Below are positions 1-6,583 of a stretch of 11,153 nt of DNA, piece by piece. Source of the stretch: an uncultured Collinsella sp. GTDB lineage: Bacteria; Actinomycetota; Coriobacteriia; Coriobacteriales; Coriobacteriaceae. The notes below the pieces were generated by a model. That model was not told the DNA's origin. It was given only the letters and a program-made list of their open reading frames with translations, and made no database searches. Positions within the stretch are counted from its first letter, which is position 1. Every line of letters begins with the position of its first letter. Position numbers and translations under genes: made by a program. The DNA is taken from assembly GCA_900554465.1 (NCBI GenBank), contig USHF01000036.1, forward strand, positions 1 through 11,153, given 5' to 3'.

Positions 1-43
1 ACGTAAGGAGTCGTCGGCAGCGTCAGATGTGTATAAGAGACAG
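1..43 (+). other. Nextera i5-side sequencing adapter (not genomic)
   Basis: Bases 3-10 read GTAAGGAG, which matches the i5 barcode S505/N505 from memory. Bases 11-24 are the Nextera read-1 primer tail TCGTCGGCAGCGTC, and bases 25-43 are the Tn5 mosaic end AGATGTGTATAAGAGACAG. Genomic sequence starts at 44. The adapter is artificial and was left untrimmed. Confidence 0.98.
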
Positions 44-550
44 CCGCCTGCGGTGACGCTGTTGCGAGCGCTCTGCGATGGGGACGTTGTTGGTTGGGGC
101 CGCTGGGCTGATGTGGGGGCGCGTGGTTGTTGCGGGCTCTGGTCCCGGCGGCGGCCTCGGCGCTTCGCGCCTGCTGCCTGGGGTGACTTTGGGCTTGGTG
201 CGAATTGAGGTCTAATACTTTTCCCGTGAAGTGAACGACCTTATTTGGACCCCCGAAGCATTGGCATATTTTGACCGCTATTTCCTGCGGTTTTGCAGCG
301 CGAATCCTGCGGTTTTTTGGTCTAAAGGTGTGGATGCTCCGGGGCTTCGTTTTTACTCGTTCACTTCTCGGGAAAGTATTAGAGCTCAGCTGGCGGGGGT
401 ACCGCCCTGGCGTCGAAGCCCCGCGTCTTCTTCGCTTGATTGGGAAAAACAGCCTCGCTGAAGTAATTGCGAGCCCGCCCGGACGTATCTGCGGGGGTTG
501 TCTGCACAGTTCGCGGTATTATGTTTGCTGAGTTTTGAAAGGAGCCGCTG
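44..550. other. Leader region upstream of ogt without a convincing gene
   Basis: About 500 bases without a recognisable gene. A frame open from the adapter to a TGA at 206-208 gives 54 residues rich in Gly, Arg and Trp with no motif I recognise; it could be the tail of an upstream gene but is weak. A second frame (231-461) lies across an inverted repeat and looks spurious. The rest holds the inverted repeat at 211-383 and short hairpins, for example CTCGC/GCGAG near 452-471 and CCCGC/GCGGG near 477-495. A good -10 hexamer, TATTAT at 517-522, has no convincing -35 at proper spacing (TTGTCT at 498-503 is only 13 bases away), but could start the ogt transcript. Confidence 0.5.
211..383. repeat. 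Imperfect inverted repeat of about 175 bp
   Basis: The arm at 211-238 and the reverse complement of 357-383 agree over 27 positions except for one missing T and one T/A mismatch. Both read TCTAATAC, then TTTCCCG, then GAAGTGAACGA. The symmetry continues inward more weakly: CCCCGAAGCAT near 252 matches CCCCGGAGCAT on the opposite strand near 340, and GACC near 273 matches GGTC near 319. The centre contains a 12-base direct repeat, TCCTGCGGTTTT, at 283-294 and 305-316. It could be a palindromic miniature mobile element or a long RNA hairpin; no transposase or target duplication is seen. Confidence 0.75.
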
Positions 551-1129
551 GTGGTCACGACGACATTTGCCTCGCCTTTGGGCGAAATCCTGCTTGCCGC
601 TGATGGCCGCGGTTTGACGGGGCTTTGGTTTGAGGGGCAGGAGCACTTTGGCTCTACGCTGCTCAAAGAGGATGCGGAGTATGTCGTAGGTACCGATGCG
701 GTTTCTGGTACCGGTGGGATGTCTTCGGTGAGTCCGGCAAATGGTGTGGCCTCTTCGGTGCTTGAGCGTTCATGGGCTTGGCTGAATGCTTATTTTGCGG
801 GGCAGGAGCCTCGGTTTACGCCGCCGTTGCATTTGATTGGCACGGCGTTTCAGCGCGAGGTTTGGTTTGAGCTGCTTTCTATCCCGCGTGGCGAGGTCGC
901 TACGTATGGCGAGATCGCCCAGCGTGTTGCGGCTCGACATCATGTGCCGGGAAACGAGGCACCCGTTGTATCTCCTCGCGCGGTGGGGGCTGCGGTTGCG
1001 CGTAACCCCATTTCGATTATCGTGCCATGCCATCGCGTAGTTGCCGCCGATGGTTCGCTCAACGGATATGCCGGCGGGCTCGATCGCAAGGAGTGGCTGC
1101 TTCGGCTTGAGGGCGCGTACGAGGAGTAA
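551..1129 (+). CDS. ogt: Methylated-DNA--[protein]-cysteine S-methyltransferase
   Basis: Suicide DNA-repair protein of 192 residues. It moves the alkyl group from O6-alkylguanine in DNA onto its own cysteine, reversing mutagenic alkylation in the cytoplasm. The active-site motif PCHRV has Cys160, and the preceding helix-turn-helix (RAVGAAVARNP, 143-153) carries Arg143, exactly 17 residues before the cysteine as in the family. The N-terminal domain (1-90) is typical in its start (FASPLGEILLAADGRGLTGLWF). Two insertions stand out: a Ser/Gly/Val-rich stretch at about 45-70, and about 12 extra residues (129-141) between the EIAQRVA helix and RAVG, where relatives have only a short turn. The GTG start is chosen because AAAGGAG at 538-544 lies six bases upstream. 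It appears to be transcribed alone. Family assignment is secure; Ogt versus Ada C-terminal type is a naming matter, since no Ada regulatory domain is present. Confidence 0.95.
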   Translation: MVTTTFASPLGEILLAADGRGLTGLWFEGQEHFGSTLLKEDAEYVVGTDAVSGTGGMSSVSPANGVASSVLERSWAWLNAYFAGQEPRFTPPLHLIGTAFQREVWFELLSIPRGEVATYGEIAQRVAARHHVPGNEAPVVSPRAVGAAVARNPISIIVPCHRVVAADGSLNGYAGGLDRKEWLLRLEGAYEE

Positions 1130-1152
1130 TGCTCGAGCACTTTGCATAACTA

Positions 1153-1191
1153 GGGCGCCGTGAAAGGACGAGTCACTGTCCCTTCGCGCCC
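1153..1191 (+). terminator. Hairpin after ogt, possible weak terminator
   Basis: GGGCGC at 1153-1158 pairs with GCGCCC at 1186-1191. GAAAGGAC (1162-1169) pairs with GTCCCTTC (1178-1185) with one mismatch, and a three-base bulge separates the two helices. It lies 24 bases after the ogt stop. No T-tract follows, so termination is uncertain. Confidence 0.35.
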
Positions 1192-1274
1192 GGCATGCGT
1201 CAAAGCGCTCGACACGTGCGCCTTAAGTTTGGCTAAGCCACATCCTGCGTATTTAAAAACGCGCAGGCTGAGCA

Positions 1275-1293
1275 GCTAAGGCTGCGCTAAGGC
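1275..1293 (+). promoter_or_regulatory. Tandem direct repeat, possible OmpR-type operator
   Basis: GCTAAGGC occurs at 1275-1282 and again at 1286-1293, an 11-base period. A partial copy, GCTAAGCC, lies at 1232-1239, 43 bases further up (about four helical turns). The pair ends two bases before the proposed -35 of the two-component operon. OmpR/PhoB-family regulators typically bind head-to-tail repeats with this spacing, so autoregulation by the adjacent regulator is a reasonable inference. Confidence 0.45.
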
Positions 1294-1295
1294 GG

Positions 1296-1325
1296 TTGAC
1301 GGTACGCTATCATCGGCAGTATCGA
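1296..1325 (+). promoter_or_regulatory. Putative promoter of the two-component operon
   Basis: TTGACG (1296-1301) and TATCGA (1320-1325) are separated by 18 bases, in the only gap before the regulator gene. The -35 is good and the -10 moderate. Transcription would start near 1332, about 26 bases before the ATG. Confidence 0.45.
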
Positions 1326-1357
1326 AACCTGTGGAGCCATGCGCCAATGGAGCAACT

Positions 1358-2041
1358 ATGAAGCTGATGCTTGCCGAGGACGAACCTGGTCTCTCCCGCG
1401 CCCTCACCGCGATTCTTCAACATAGCGACTACGAGGTCGACACCGCCCTCGACGGCTTGACGGCGCTCGAGAATCTACTCACCAACGATTACGACGCCGC
1501 AATCCTGGACATCATGATGCCCGGCATGGACGGCATCGAGGTGCTCAAGCGTACACGCGCCGCCGGAAAGCGACTGCCCATCATCATGCTCACGGCAAAA
1601 AGCGAGGTGTCCGATAAGGTCGAGGGCCTGGATGCCGGTGCCAACGATTACCTGACCAAGCCGTTTGCCGCCAAGGAACTGCTTGCGCGTATTCGTGCCA
1701 TGACGCGTGCCGCGACGGCAATTGACGCCACGACGCTCAGCGTGGGTAACGTGCGCCTCGACACGGCGGCTTGCACGCTTGTGGGACCCTTGGGCGAGGA
1801 GCACCTGGCCAATCGCGAGTTTCAGCTTATGGAACTCTTTATGCGCAACGCCGGCACGCGCATGCCCACTGAACGTCTGATGCTCGAGGTTTGGGGTGAG
1901 GACGCGCCCGAAGGCGCCAACGTGGTGTGGGTCTATATCTCGTACCTGCGCAAAAAGCTGACGGCGCTTGGTGCCAACGTTGCCATTCGCGCGTCGCGTA
2001 ACCAGGGCTATTCGCTCGAGGTTGTCGAGGAAGGCGAATAA
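1358..2041 (+). CDS. OmpR/PhoB-family response regulator
   Basis: Cytoplasmic transcription factor of 227 residues, controlled by phosphorylation. The receiver domain (about 1-115) has the acidic pocket Glu7-Asp8, phospho-acceptor Asp51 in AILDIMMPGMDG, Thr79 in IIMLTA and Lys101 in LTKPF, so all catalytic positions are intact. The C-terminal winged helix (about 125-220) shows the family pattern: a LANREFQLMELF entry, a VWVYISYLRKKL recognition helix and IRASRNQGYSL in the wing. ATG at 1358 is chosen because GGAG at 1349-1352 sits five bases ahead; a GTG at 1331 would add nine residues before the normal domain start. The gene is followed two bases later by the kinase gene, a typical regulator-kinase operon. 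Targets are unknown; the direct repeat upstream suggests it controls its own operon. Confidence 0.93.
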   Translation: MKLMLAEDEPGLSRALTAILQHSDYEVDTALDGLTALENLLTNDYDAAILDIMMPGMDGIEVLKRTRAAGKRLPIIMLTAKSEVSDKVEGLDAGANDYLTKPFAAKELLARIRAMTRAATAIDATTLSVGNVRLDTAACTLVGPLGEEHLANREFQLMELFMRNAGTRMPTERLMLEVWGEDAPEGANVVWVYISYLRKKLTALGANVAIRASRNQGYSLEVVEEGE

Positions 2042-2043
2042 GC

Positions 2044-3405
2044 GTGAGCGCGAGCGCGTGGTGCAAGCGCATGACGGAGTGGTTTCACGCCGCCTCGAGT
2101 AGTAAGGGGCGGGCTAATTCTGTTGACGCATTGGGCCGCCGTCTGCGTCGCAAGTTTATCCTCGTTGCCATGGGCGCCGTGACCGTGGTGCTCACGCTCA
2201 TCATCGCCGGCATCAACATCGTCAATTATTCGCATGTCTGCAAGATGGCCGACGCTCGCCTGGACTATATTCTGGCGGGCAAGGACGGTATCGATTGGGG
2301 GGACGAGTCTAAAGCCGAGCCCGCTAATGGCAAGGATGCCGGCGATAGCCAAGCGGGCGTTCGCATCAGACACTTCGAAGGCATGACGGCGGAGTCTCCC
2401 TTCGACACGCGCTACTTTACGGTGACGATTGACGCCGGACAGGTTGCCGATGTCAATACGGCCCGCATTGCCGCGGTTGGTGCCAAGCGCGCCGCCAGTA
2501 TTGCCGCAAGGCTGCATGCCAAGGGCTGGACCTCGGGCTTCTCTGGCAATTATCGTTATACGACCGACGTCCAGGACGACGAGATCACCTATGTGTTCGT
2601 GGACTGCTCGCGCGAGCTTGCAAGCTTTCATTCGTTTTTGAGCGCGAGCGTGGCGATCAGTTGCATTGGCTGGCTGGCGGTGCTGGCAATTGTAACGGTC
2701 GCGTCGGGTGCCGTGATTCGACCGATGGTCGAGAGCTACAGCAAGCAAAAGCGATTTATTACCGATGCAAGCCACGAGATCAAGACGCCGCTCGCTGTGA
2801 TCGATGCCGCCAACGAGGTACAGGAGATTGAGAGCGGCGAGAGTGAGTGGACGCAGAGCATTCACGAGCAGGTGGCGCGACTGACGGCACTCACGGAACG
2901 TCTAGTGTTTTTGGCACGTATGGACGAGGGCTCGGCGGGCTTTACCATGGCGTCGATCGATCTCTCGGAGGCAGTTGACAAGGCAGCCGCGCCGTTTGAA
3001 TCGGTGGCGGTCTCGCGCGGCAAGCGCCTGTCGATGTCGGTCGCGACCGGCGTGCGGGCCCATGCCGATGCTGCGGCGGTGGCGCAGGTGGTTGAGCTGC
3101 TTCTGGACAACGCCACGCGCTATGCGAGCGAGGGCAGCGTGATTGAGCTGAGCCTGCGTGCCGTTTCGCGCGTTCAGGGTAAGGGCGCCATCGAGCTTGT
3201 CGTATCGAACGCCGTGGACGAGCTGCCCGAAGGCGACCTAGATCGATTGTTCGACCGCTTCTATCGTGCGGACGTGTCGCGCAGCTCCAAGACGGGCGGC
3301 TCGGGCGTGGGCCTATCCGTGGTGCGTGCCATCGCCGAAGCCCATGGCGGGAGCGCTTCTGTCTGCGGCCACGGTAACCAGATCACCTTCACCGTCCGCC
3401 TCTAA
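2044..3405 (+). CDS. Membrane sensor histidine kinase
   Basis: Partner kinase (453 residues) of the preceding regulator. A basic cytoplasmic N-terminus is followed by membrane segment 1 (about 39-61), an extracytoplasmic sensor region (62-198) without a recognised fold, and membrane segment 2 (about 199-224). The HisKA helix has SHEIKTPL with phospho-acceptor His244, and the ATPase domain has the N-box LLLDNATRY (Asn356), the F-box RLFDRFYRAD (401-410) and the G2 box GGSGVGLSVV (418-427). The usual DxGxG of the G1 box is replaced by SNAVDELPEGD, as in a number of VanS-like kinases. The linker between membrane and His box is short, leaving little room for a full HAMP domain. GTG at 2044 is preferred because GAGGAAGG at 2027-2034 precedes it; ATG at 2071 has no binding site. 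The signal sensed cannot be read from the sequence. Confidence 0.92.
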   Translation: MSASAWCKRMTEWFHAASSSKGRANSVDALGRRLRRKFILVAMGAVTVVLTLIIAGINIVNYSHVCKMADARLDYILAGKDGIDWGDESKAEPANGKDAGDSQAGVRIRHFEGMTAESPFDTRYFTVTIDAGQVADVNTARIAAVGAKRAASIAARLHAKGWTSGFSGNYRYTTDVQDDEITYVFVDCSRELASFHSFLSASVAISCIGWLAVLAIVTVASGAVIRPMVESYSKQKRFITDASHEIKTPLAVIDAANEVQEIESGESEWTQSIHEQVARLTALTERLVFLARMDEGSAGFTMASIDLSEAVDKAAAPFESVAVSRGKRLSMSVATGVRAHADAAAVAQVVELLLDNATRYASEGSVIELSLRAVSRVQGKGAIELVVSNAVDELPEGDLDRLFDRFYRADVSRSSKTGGSGVGLSVVRAIAEAHGGSASVCGHGNQITFTVRL

Positions 3406-3407
3406 GA

Positions 3408-3446
3408 CCTGCCAAAAAGGGACAGGTTTATTTTGGCAGGTTTTAT
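3408..3446 (+). repeat. 39-bp palindromic element, copy 1 (terminator-like)
   Basis: CCTGCCAAAA at 3408-3417 pairs perfectly with TTTTGGCAGG at 3431-3440 around the loop AGGGACAGGTTTA, and TTTTAT follows. It begins two bases after the kinase stop. It is identical over 39 bases to the copy at 9350-9388. Position and trailing T-run suggest that it ends the two-component transcript. Confidence 0.85.
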
Positions 3447-3521
3447 CTGTGCAGACGGCAGCGGAGGCTGGCGGTGATCGGCGCCATGAACGCCACCGAC
3501 CCAAATAAACGCACCTCTAAC

Positions 3522-3530
3522 TGCTAAAAT
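3522..3530 (+). promoter_or_regulatory. Extended -10 promoter for the AIM24-family gene
   Basis: TGCTAAAAT forms an extended -10 (TGn followed by TAAAAT at 3525-3530). No good -35 is seen at 17 bases, which extended -10 promoters can tolerate. A start near 3537 would leave a leader of about 35 bases before the ATG at 3572. Confidence 0.45.
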
Positions 3531-3571
3531 ATGGACATCGTTGTTCGGCTCCCGAAGGAAAGGAGACGGTC

Positions 3572-4246
3572 ATGCAGTACGAGATCGGCGGAGGGGCTTT
3601 CCCGGTTGTTACGTGCAACCTTAGCGACGGCGAATCCATGATCACCGAAAGCGGTGCCATGGTCTGGATGACCCCCAACATGGAGATGTCCACCTCGGGC
3701 GGTGGTATAGGCAAGATGTTCTCTAAGGCTTTTTCGGGTGAGGCGTTGTTCCAAAACATTTGGACCGCGCACGGCGATGGCATGATTGCGTTTGGCTCTT
3801 GCTTCCCCGGCCGCATTATACCGATCGAGATTGGCCCTGGTAAGAGCTGGATTTTGCAGAAGCGTTCGTTCCTTGCCGCGGAAAGTGGTGTTGAGCTGAG
3901 CATCCACTTTAACAAGAAGGCAAAGACCGGCGTCTTTGGCGGCGAGGGTTTTATCATGCAAAAGCTCACGGGCTCGGGTATTGCCTTTGCCGAGATCGAC
4001 GGCGACCTAGTTGAGTATGAGCTTGCTGCTGGCCAGCAAATGATTGTAGATACCGGCAACGTGGCCGGCTTTGAGGAGACGGTGAGCATCGACGCGCAGA
4101 TGGTCAAGGGCGTCAAAAACATCATGTTTGGCGGTGAAGGCGTGTTTAACACTGTGCTCACCGGTCCGGGGCGCATCTGGCTGCAGACAATGCCCATTTC
4201 CAATCTTGCGGCAGCAGTGGCTTCGATGACCAACAACAATAACTAA
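3572..4246 (+). CDS. AIM24 / TIGR00266 family protein
   Basis: Protein of 224 residues with the pattern of the AIM24 (TIGR00266) family: an N-terminal YEIGGGAFPVVTCNLSDGE, then GAMVWMTPNMEMSTS at about 29-43. Then come a Gly-rich linker with LFQNIWTA, a central PGRIIPIEIGPGKSWILQKRSFLAAE, GGEGFIMQKLTGSG at about 128-141, and a closing GPGRIWLQTMP. The many short beta-forming segments and lack of signal peptide or membrane helices fit a soluble beta-rich protein. The biochemical role of the bacterial members is not established. It ends in four asparagines. AAAGGAG at 3559-3565 lies six bases before the ATG. It is a single-gene unit with its own promoter and terminator, convergent with the fluoride exporter gene; no functional link is evident. 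Confidence 0.9.
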   Translation: MQYEIGGGAFPVVTCNLSDGESMITESGAMVWMTPNMEMSTSGGGIGKMFSKAFSGEALFQNIWTAHGDGMIAFGSCFPGRIIPIEIGPGKSWILQKRSFLAAESGVELSIHFNKKAKTGVFGGEGFIMQKLTGSGIAFAEIDGDLVEYELAAGQQMIVDTGNVAGFEETVSIDAQMVKGVKNIMFGGEGVFNTVLTGPGRIWLQTMPISNLAAAVASMTNNNN

Positions 4247-4260
4247 TCGCGTATAGGATG

Positions 4261-4298
4261 ACGCGCGCGGCGGGCCCGGCCTGTCGTGCGCGTTTTTT
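4261..4298 (+). terminator. Strong intrinsic terminator after the AIM24-family gene
   Basis: A GC-rich hairpin at 4261-4293 (ACGCGC at the base pairing with GCGCGT, about 14-16 pairs including a few G-U) is followed directly by TTTTTT ending at 4298. It lies 15 bases after the stop codon, in the gap between two convergent genes. No T-run on the opposite side, so it mainly serves the plus strand. Confidence 0.9.
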
Positions 4299-4315
4299 GG
4301 TGGCAAACGCCCTGT

Positions 4316-5560
4316 TTATCGGGTGCGGCTGTGCTCCTGCAGCGCATAGATCGACTTATCCATGTTGAACAGGTAAGCCACGACGCAGACAATAAAGAAC
4401 ATCGGCAAGTTGCCAAAGCCGAAGACCTCGCAGCCAATGAGGATCGGCGCGAGTAGCGTGTTGGTGGCGCTGCCAAAGACGGCGGCGTAGCCCAGCGCGG
4501 CGCAGAGCTCGACGGGCATGCCGAGAATCCCGGCGAGTACGACACCCAGGCTGGCTCCGATGGAGAACAGCGGCGTGACCTCGCCACCCTGATATCCTGC
4601 GGCAAGTGTGGTGATGGTGAGTGCGAATTTGAGTACCCAGTCCCAAGGCATGATCGACGCCTCGCCGTTGTCACCCAGTGCCGCGGATATCAGGTTGGTG
4701 CCAAGGCCGCAGTATCGCCCCTGCCACAGCACGAACAGAATCGCCGACAGCGCAAGGCCCATAACGGCAACGCGTATGTAAGGGCTGGGGAGCAGCCGCA
4801 CTGCAAAGGTCTTGGCATGTGCGAGGCACCAGGCAAAAGCGCCACCAACCATGCCAAACGCGATATCCAGCACCGCAAGCCGCCCAAGACCGGGGAGGTC
4901 AAGTACATACGTGGCGGCAACGGCGGCTTCAAACTTTTCGAGCCCTAGGGCGCCGGAGGTCATGCTTGCGGCGAGAGAGGCCGTAAGCGCGGGAAACAGC
5001 GCACGGTATTCCATGCGTCCGGCAACCAGCACCTCGATGGCAAAGACTGTGGCGGCGAGCGGCGTCCGAAAGAGCCCGGCAAAGCCGGCGGTCATGCCAA
5101 TAAGCAAAAACGTGTTGCCGGGGTCTCGGAAAGGTAGACGTCAGCCGATCCAGTGCGAGACGGTTGCGCCGATCTGCACGGCCACGTCCTCGCGTCCCGC
5201 ACTGCCGCCAAAGAGATGAGTGGCCCATGTGCTCAGCATAATGAGCGGCACCAGGCGCGGGGAGATGGCGTCCTCGCGTCCATGGCCTACGTCAAATACC
5301 AGGCTCATGCCGCGGTCGGTGCCCTTGCCCCACGTGCGGTAGGCAAACACGATGGCAAGGCCCGCGAGGGCGAGGAAGGGAAGGAGCAGCACGATGTGCG
5401 CGTCCCGGAAGGCGCCGATTGCCAGGAGCACACGACCAAAAAGGGCACAGATGGCGCCAACGATGATGCCAATAGGGATTCCGACGGCGCCCATGAGCAC
5501 GAGACCGCTATAGGTGTTGACCAGGCGTTTGATTCTGCTCGAAGCGCTGCTTTCCGACAC
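4316..5560 (-). pseudogene. CLC-F fluoride/proton antiporter, interrupted by in-frame TGA
   Basis: Multi-spanning membrane protein of the CLC family, probably the fluoride-exporting CLC-F branch, which expels F- in exchange for protons. The first part (5560-5141, 139 residues) contains the gating-glutamate motif AGREDVAVQIG. The second (5140-4316, 274 residues) contains FAGLFRTPLAA, GLGTNLISAALG and GGEVTPLFSIGASLG; the latter replaces the GGIFAP-type motif of chloride CLCs. Both parts are in one frame, separated only by TGA at 5143-5141, where the text reads SHWIG-stop-RLPFRDPGN. Read through, the protein would be 414 residues, normal for the family. CGA (Arg) to TGA is the simplest cause. 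Asp replaces the usual Gly after the gating Glu. GTG at 5560 is chosen because GGAGGAG lies at 5569-5563. A natural pseudogene, a polymorphism or a library error are all possible; reinitiation at TTG 5107 or ATG 5095 would give only half the channel. Confidence 0.82.
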
Positions 5561-5574
5561 TTCTCCTCCAAAAC

Positions 5575-5631
5575 AAAAAAGACTCCTGCCGCGGCGTGAT
5601 GCCCAAGGGATATCACGCAACAGCAGAAGTC
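5575..5631 (-). terminator. Intrinsic terminator in the CLC-F leader (riboswitch expression platform)
   Basis: On the minus strand GACTTCTGCTGTTGCGTGAT (5631-5612) pairs with ATCACGCCGCGGCAGGAGTC (5600-5581): 16 Watson-Crick pairs, three G-U and one mismatch around an 11-base loop. Six T (5580-5575) follow. It stops just short of the ribosome binding site at 5569-5563, so it controls read-through into the gene. Its 5' arm begins with the GACTTC that the aptamer needs. Confidence 0.88.
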
Positions 5632-5700
5632 ATCAGCAACAAGGCGGTTTAGGGCGACGCGACAGTTTTACTGACGCACCCAACGGAGACAATCATTCCG
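5623..5700 (-). ncRNA. Probable fluoride (crcB-type) riboswitch aptamer
   Basis: Minus-strand landmarks fit the crcB fluoride motif from memory. A first stem CGGA/UCCG (5700-5697 with 5687-5684) encloses a nine-base AUG-starting loop, AUGAUUGUC. The junction contains UAAACCGCC (5651-5643), and the 3' strand is GCUGAUGACUUCUGC (5637-5623), close to the usual GCUGAUGACnCCUAC. A pseudoknot can form between GA and GUC of the loop and GAC and UC of the 3' strand. Unusual are an extra hairpin (5681-5652, with CAGU/ACUG and AAA loop) before the junction and a very short third stem. The downstream gene is a CLC-F exporter and the 3' strand overlaps a terminator arm, both as expected for fluoride-induced antitermination. 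Confidence 0.68.
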
Positions 5701-5707
5701 CAGCGGC

Positions 5708-5736
5708 ATCATAGCGGCGGGCGCGGTTTGGGTCAA
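5708..5736 (-). promoter_or_regulatory. Consensus promoter of the CLC-F transcript
   Basis: On the minus strand TTGACC (5736-5731) and TATGAT (5713-5708) are exactly 17 bases apart. Transcription would start near 5701, right at the first aptamer stem, giving a leader of about 140 bases to the GTG start. Confidence 0.8.
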
Positions 5737-5787
5737 ATGGTTGCCTTGGGACAGTCTTGGCACCCGCCCGCGCCCTCGTTTCCCCAT

Positions 5788-5826
5788 ATAAAACCTGCCA
5801 AAATAAACCTGTCCCTTTTTGGTAGG
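5788..5826 (-). repeat. 39-bp palindromic element, copy 2 (inverted)
   Basis: Reverse complement of the elements at 3408 and 9350 with one change in the left arm (CCTACC instead of CCTGCC), so one stem pair becomes imperfect. Unlike the other two it does not follow a stop codon. It lies between the CLC-F promoter and the ABC operon, 51 bases before the ATPase start, and as read on the minus strand would end leftward transcripts coming from the ABC side. Confidence 0.85.
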
Positions 5827-5876
5827 TGGGAAATGGGTAATACTAAAGAGTTATCCGACCAGATGGGAATTAATCG

Positions 5877-6578
5877 ATGGCCTATATCGAATTCAAAGAC
5901 GTCATCAAAGCATACGGCGAAGGCGACGCCCGCATCCACGCGCTCGACGGCGCGAGCTTTACGGTCGAGCGCGGCGAGCTCGCCATCATTCTGGGTGCTT
6001 CGGGCGCCGGCAAGACCACGGCCCTCAACATTCTGGGCGGCATGGATACGGCAACTTCTGGCACCGTGACGGTGGACGGGCGTGACGTGAGCTCTGCCAA
6101 CGAGGCTCAGCTTGTGGAATACCGTCGCGCTGACGTCGGCTTTGTCTTTCAGTTCTACAATCTGGTCCCTAACCTGACGGCGCTTGAGAACGTCGAACTC
6201 GCGGCGCAGATCTGCCCCGATTCGCTCGATGCCGAGCAAACGCTTCGCCAGGTTGGCCTGGGCGACCGCCTCGCTAACTTTCCGGCGCAGCTTTCGGGCG
6301 GCGAGCAGCAGCGCGTATCCATCGCCCGCGCGCTGGCTAAGAACCCCAAGCTGCTTTTGTGCGACGAGCCTACGGGTGCACTCGACTACAAAACCGGCAA
6401 GCAGATCTTGCAGCTGCTACAGGACACTTGCCGCAAGCAAGGCATTACGGTCATCATCATCACCCACAACTCTGCGCTGGCGCCCATGGCCGATCGCCTG
6501 ATCCGCTTTAAGAGCGGCCGCGTGGAGAGCGAGACGGTCCAGCAAAATCCTGTGCCTATCGAGACGATCGAGTGGTAG
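5877..6578 (+). CDS. ABC transporter ATPase, MacB/LolD-like
   Basis: Cytoplasmic ATP-binding subunit of 233 residues that powers the permease encoded next. All motifs are intact: Walker A GASGAGKTT (40-48, Lys46), Q-loop Gln92 in FVFQFYNLVP, signature LSGGEQQR (139-146), Walker B LLLCDEP (Asp163, Glu164), D-loop GALD (167-170) and switch His197. The FVFQFYNLVPNLTALENVELA and EPTGALD stretches are typical of the MacB/LolD subfamily, whose members work mechanically with FtsX-type permeases rather than as classical importers. Only a weak binding site (ATGGGA, 5863-5868) precedes the ATG. No convincing promoter is visible; TAATAC at 5838-5843 could be a -10. The stop is six bases before the permease ATG, so the two genes are co-transcribed. 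Confidence 0.94.
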   Translation: MAYIEFKDVIKAYGEGDARIHALDGASFTVERGELAIILGASGAGKTTALNILGGMDTATSGTVTVDGRDVSSANEAQLVEYRRADVGFVFQFYNLVPNLTALENVELAAQICPDSLDAEQTLRQVGLGDRLANFPAQLSGGEQQRVSIARALAKNPKLLLCDEPTGALDYKTGKQILQLLQDTCRKQGITVIIITHNSALAPMADRLIRFKSGRVESETVQQNPVPIETIEW

Positions 6579-6583
6579 CGCCC

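Noticed and set aside
44..208. Open frame from the adapter junction, plus strand, 54 residues
   Set aside because: No recognisable motif, odd Arg/Gly/Trp-rich composition and short; such open stretches are common by chance in GC-rich DNA at a contig edge.
231..461. 76-codon frame starting GTG on the plus strand
   Set aside because: No ribosome binding site, lies across the inverted repeat, and its sequence is explained by the palindrome; no family recognised.
2008..2865. Long minus-strand frame opposite the sensor kinase gene
   Set aside because: Antisense shadow of a well-supported gene with conserved kinase motifs; its translation is rich in Arg and His and shows no domain.
3517..4239. 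Minus-strand frame of 240 codons opposite the AIM24-family gene
   Set aside because: Low-complexity Pro/Ser-rich translation, complementary to a clear family protein, and running into its promoter.
5141..5143. Genetic code reassignment of TGA
   Set aside because: Only one internal TGA exists, tryptophan is encoded by TGG throughout, and no lineage resembling this one is known to reassign TGA; a point mutation or error is simpler.
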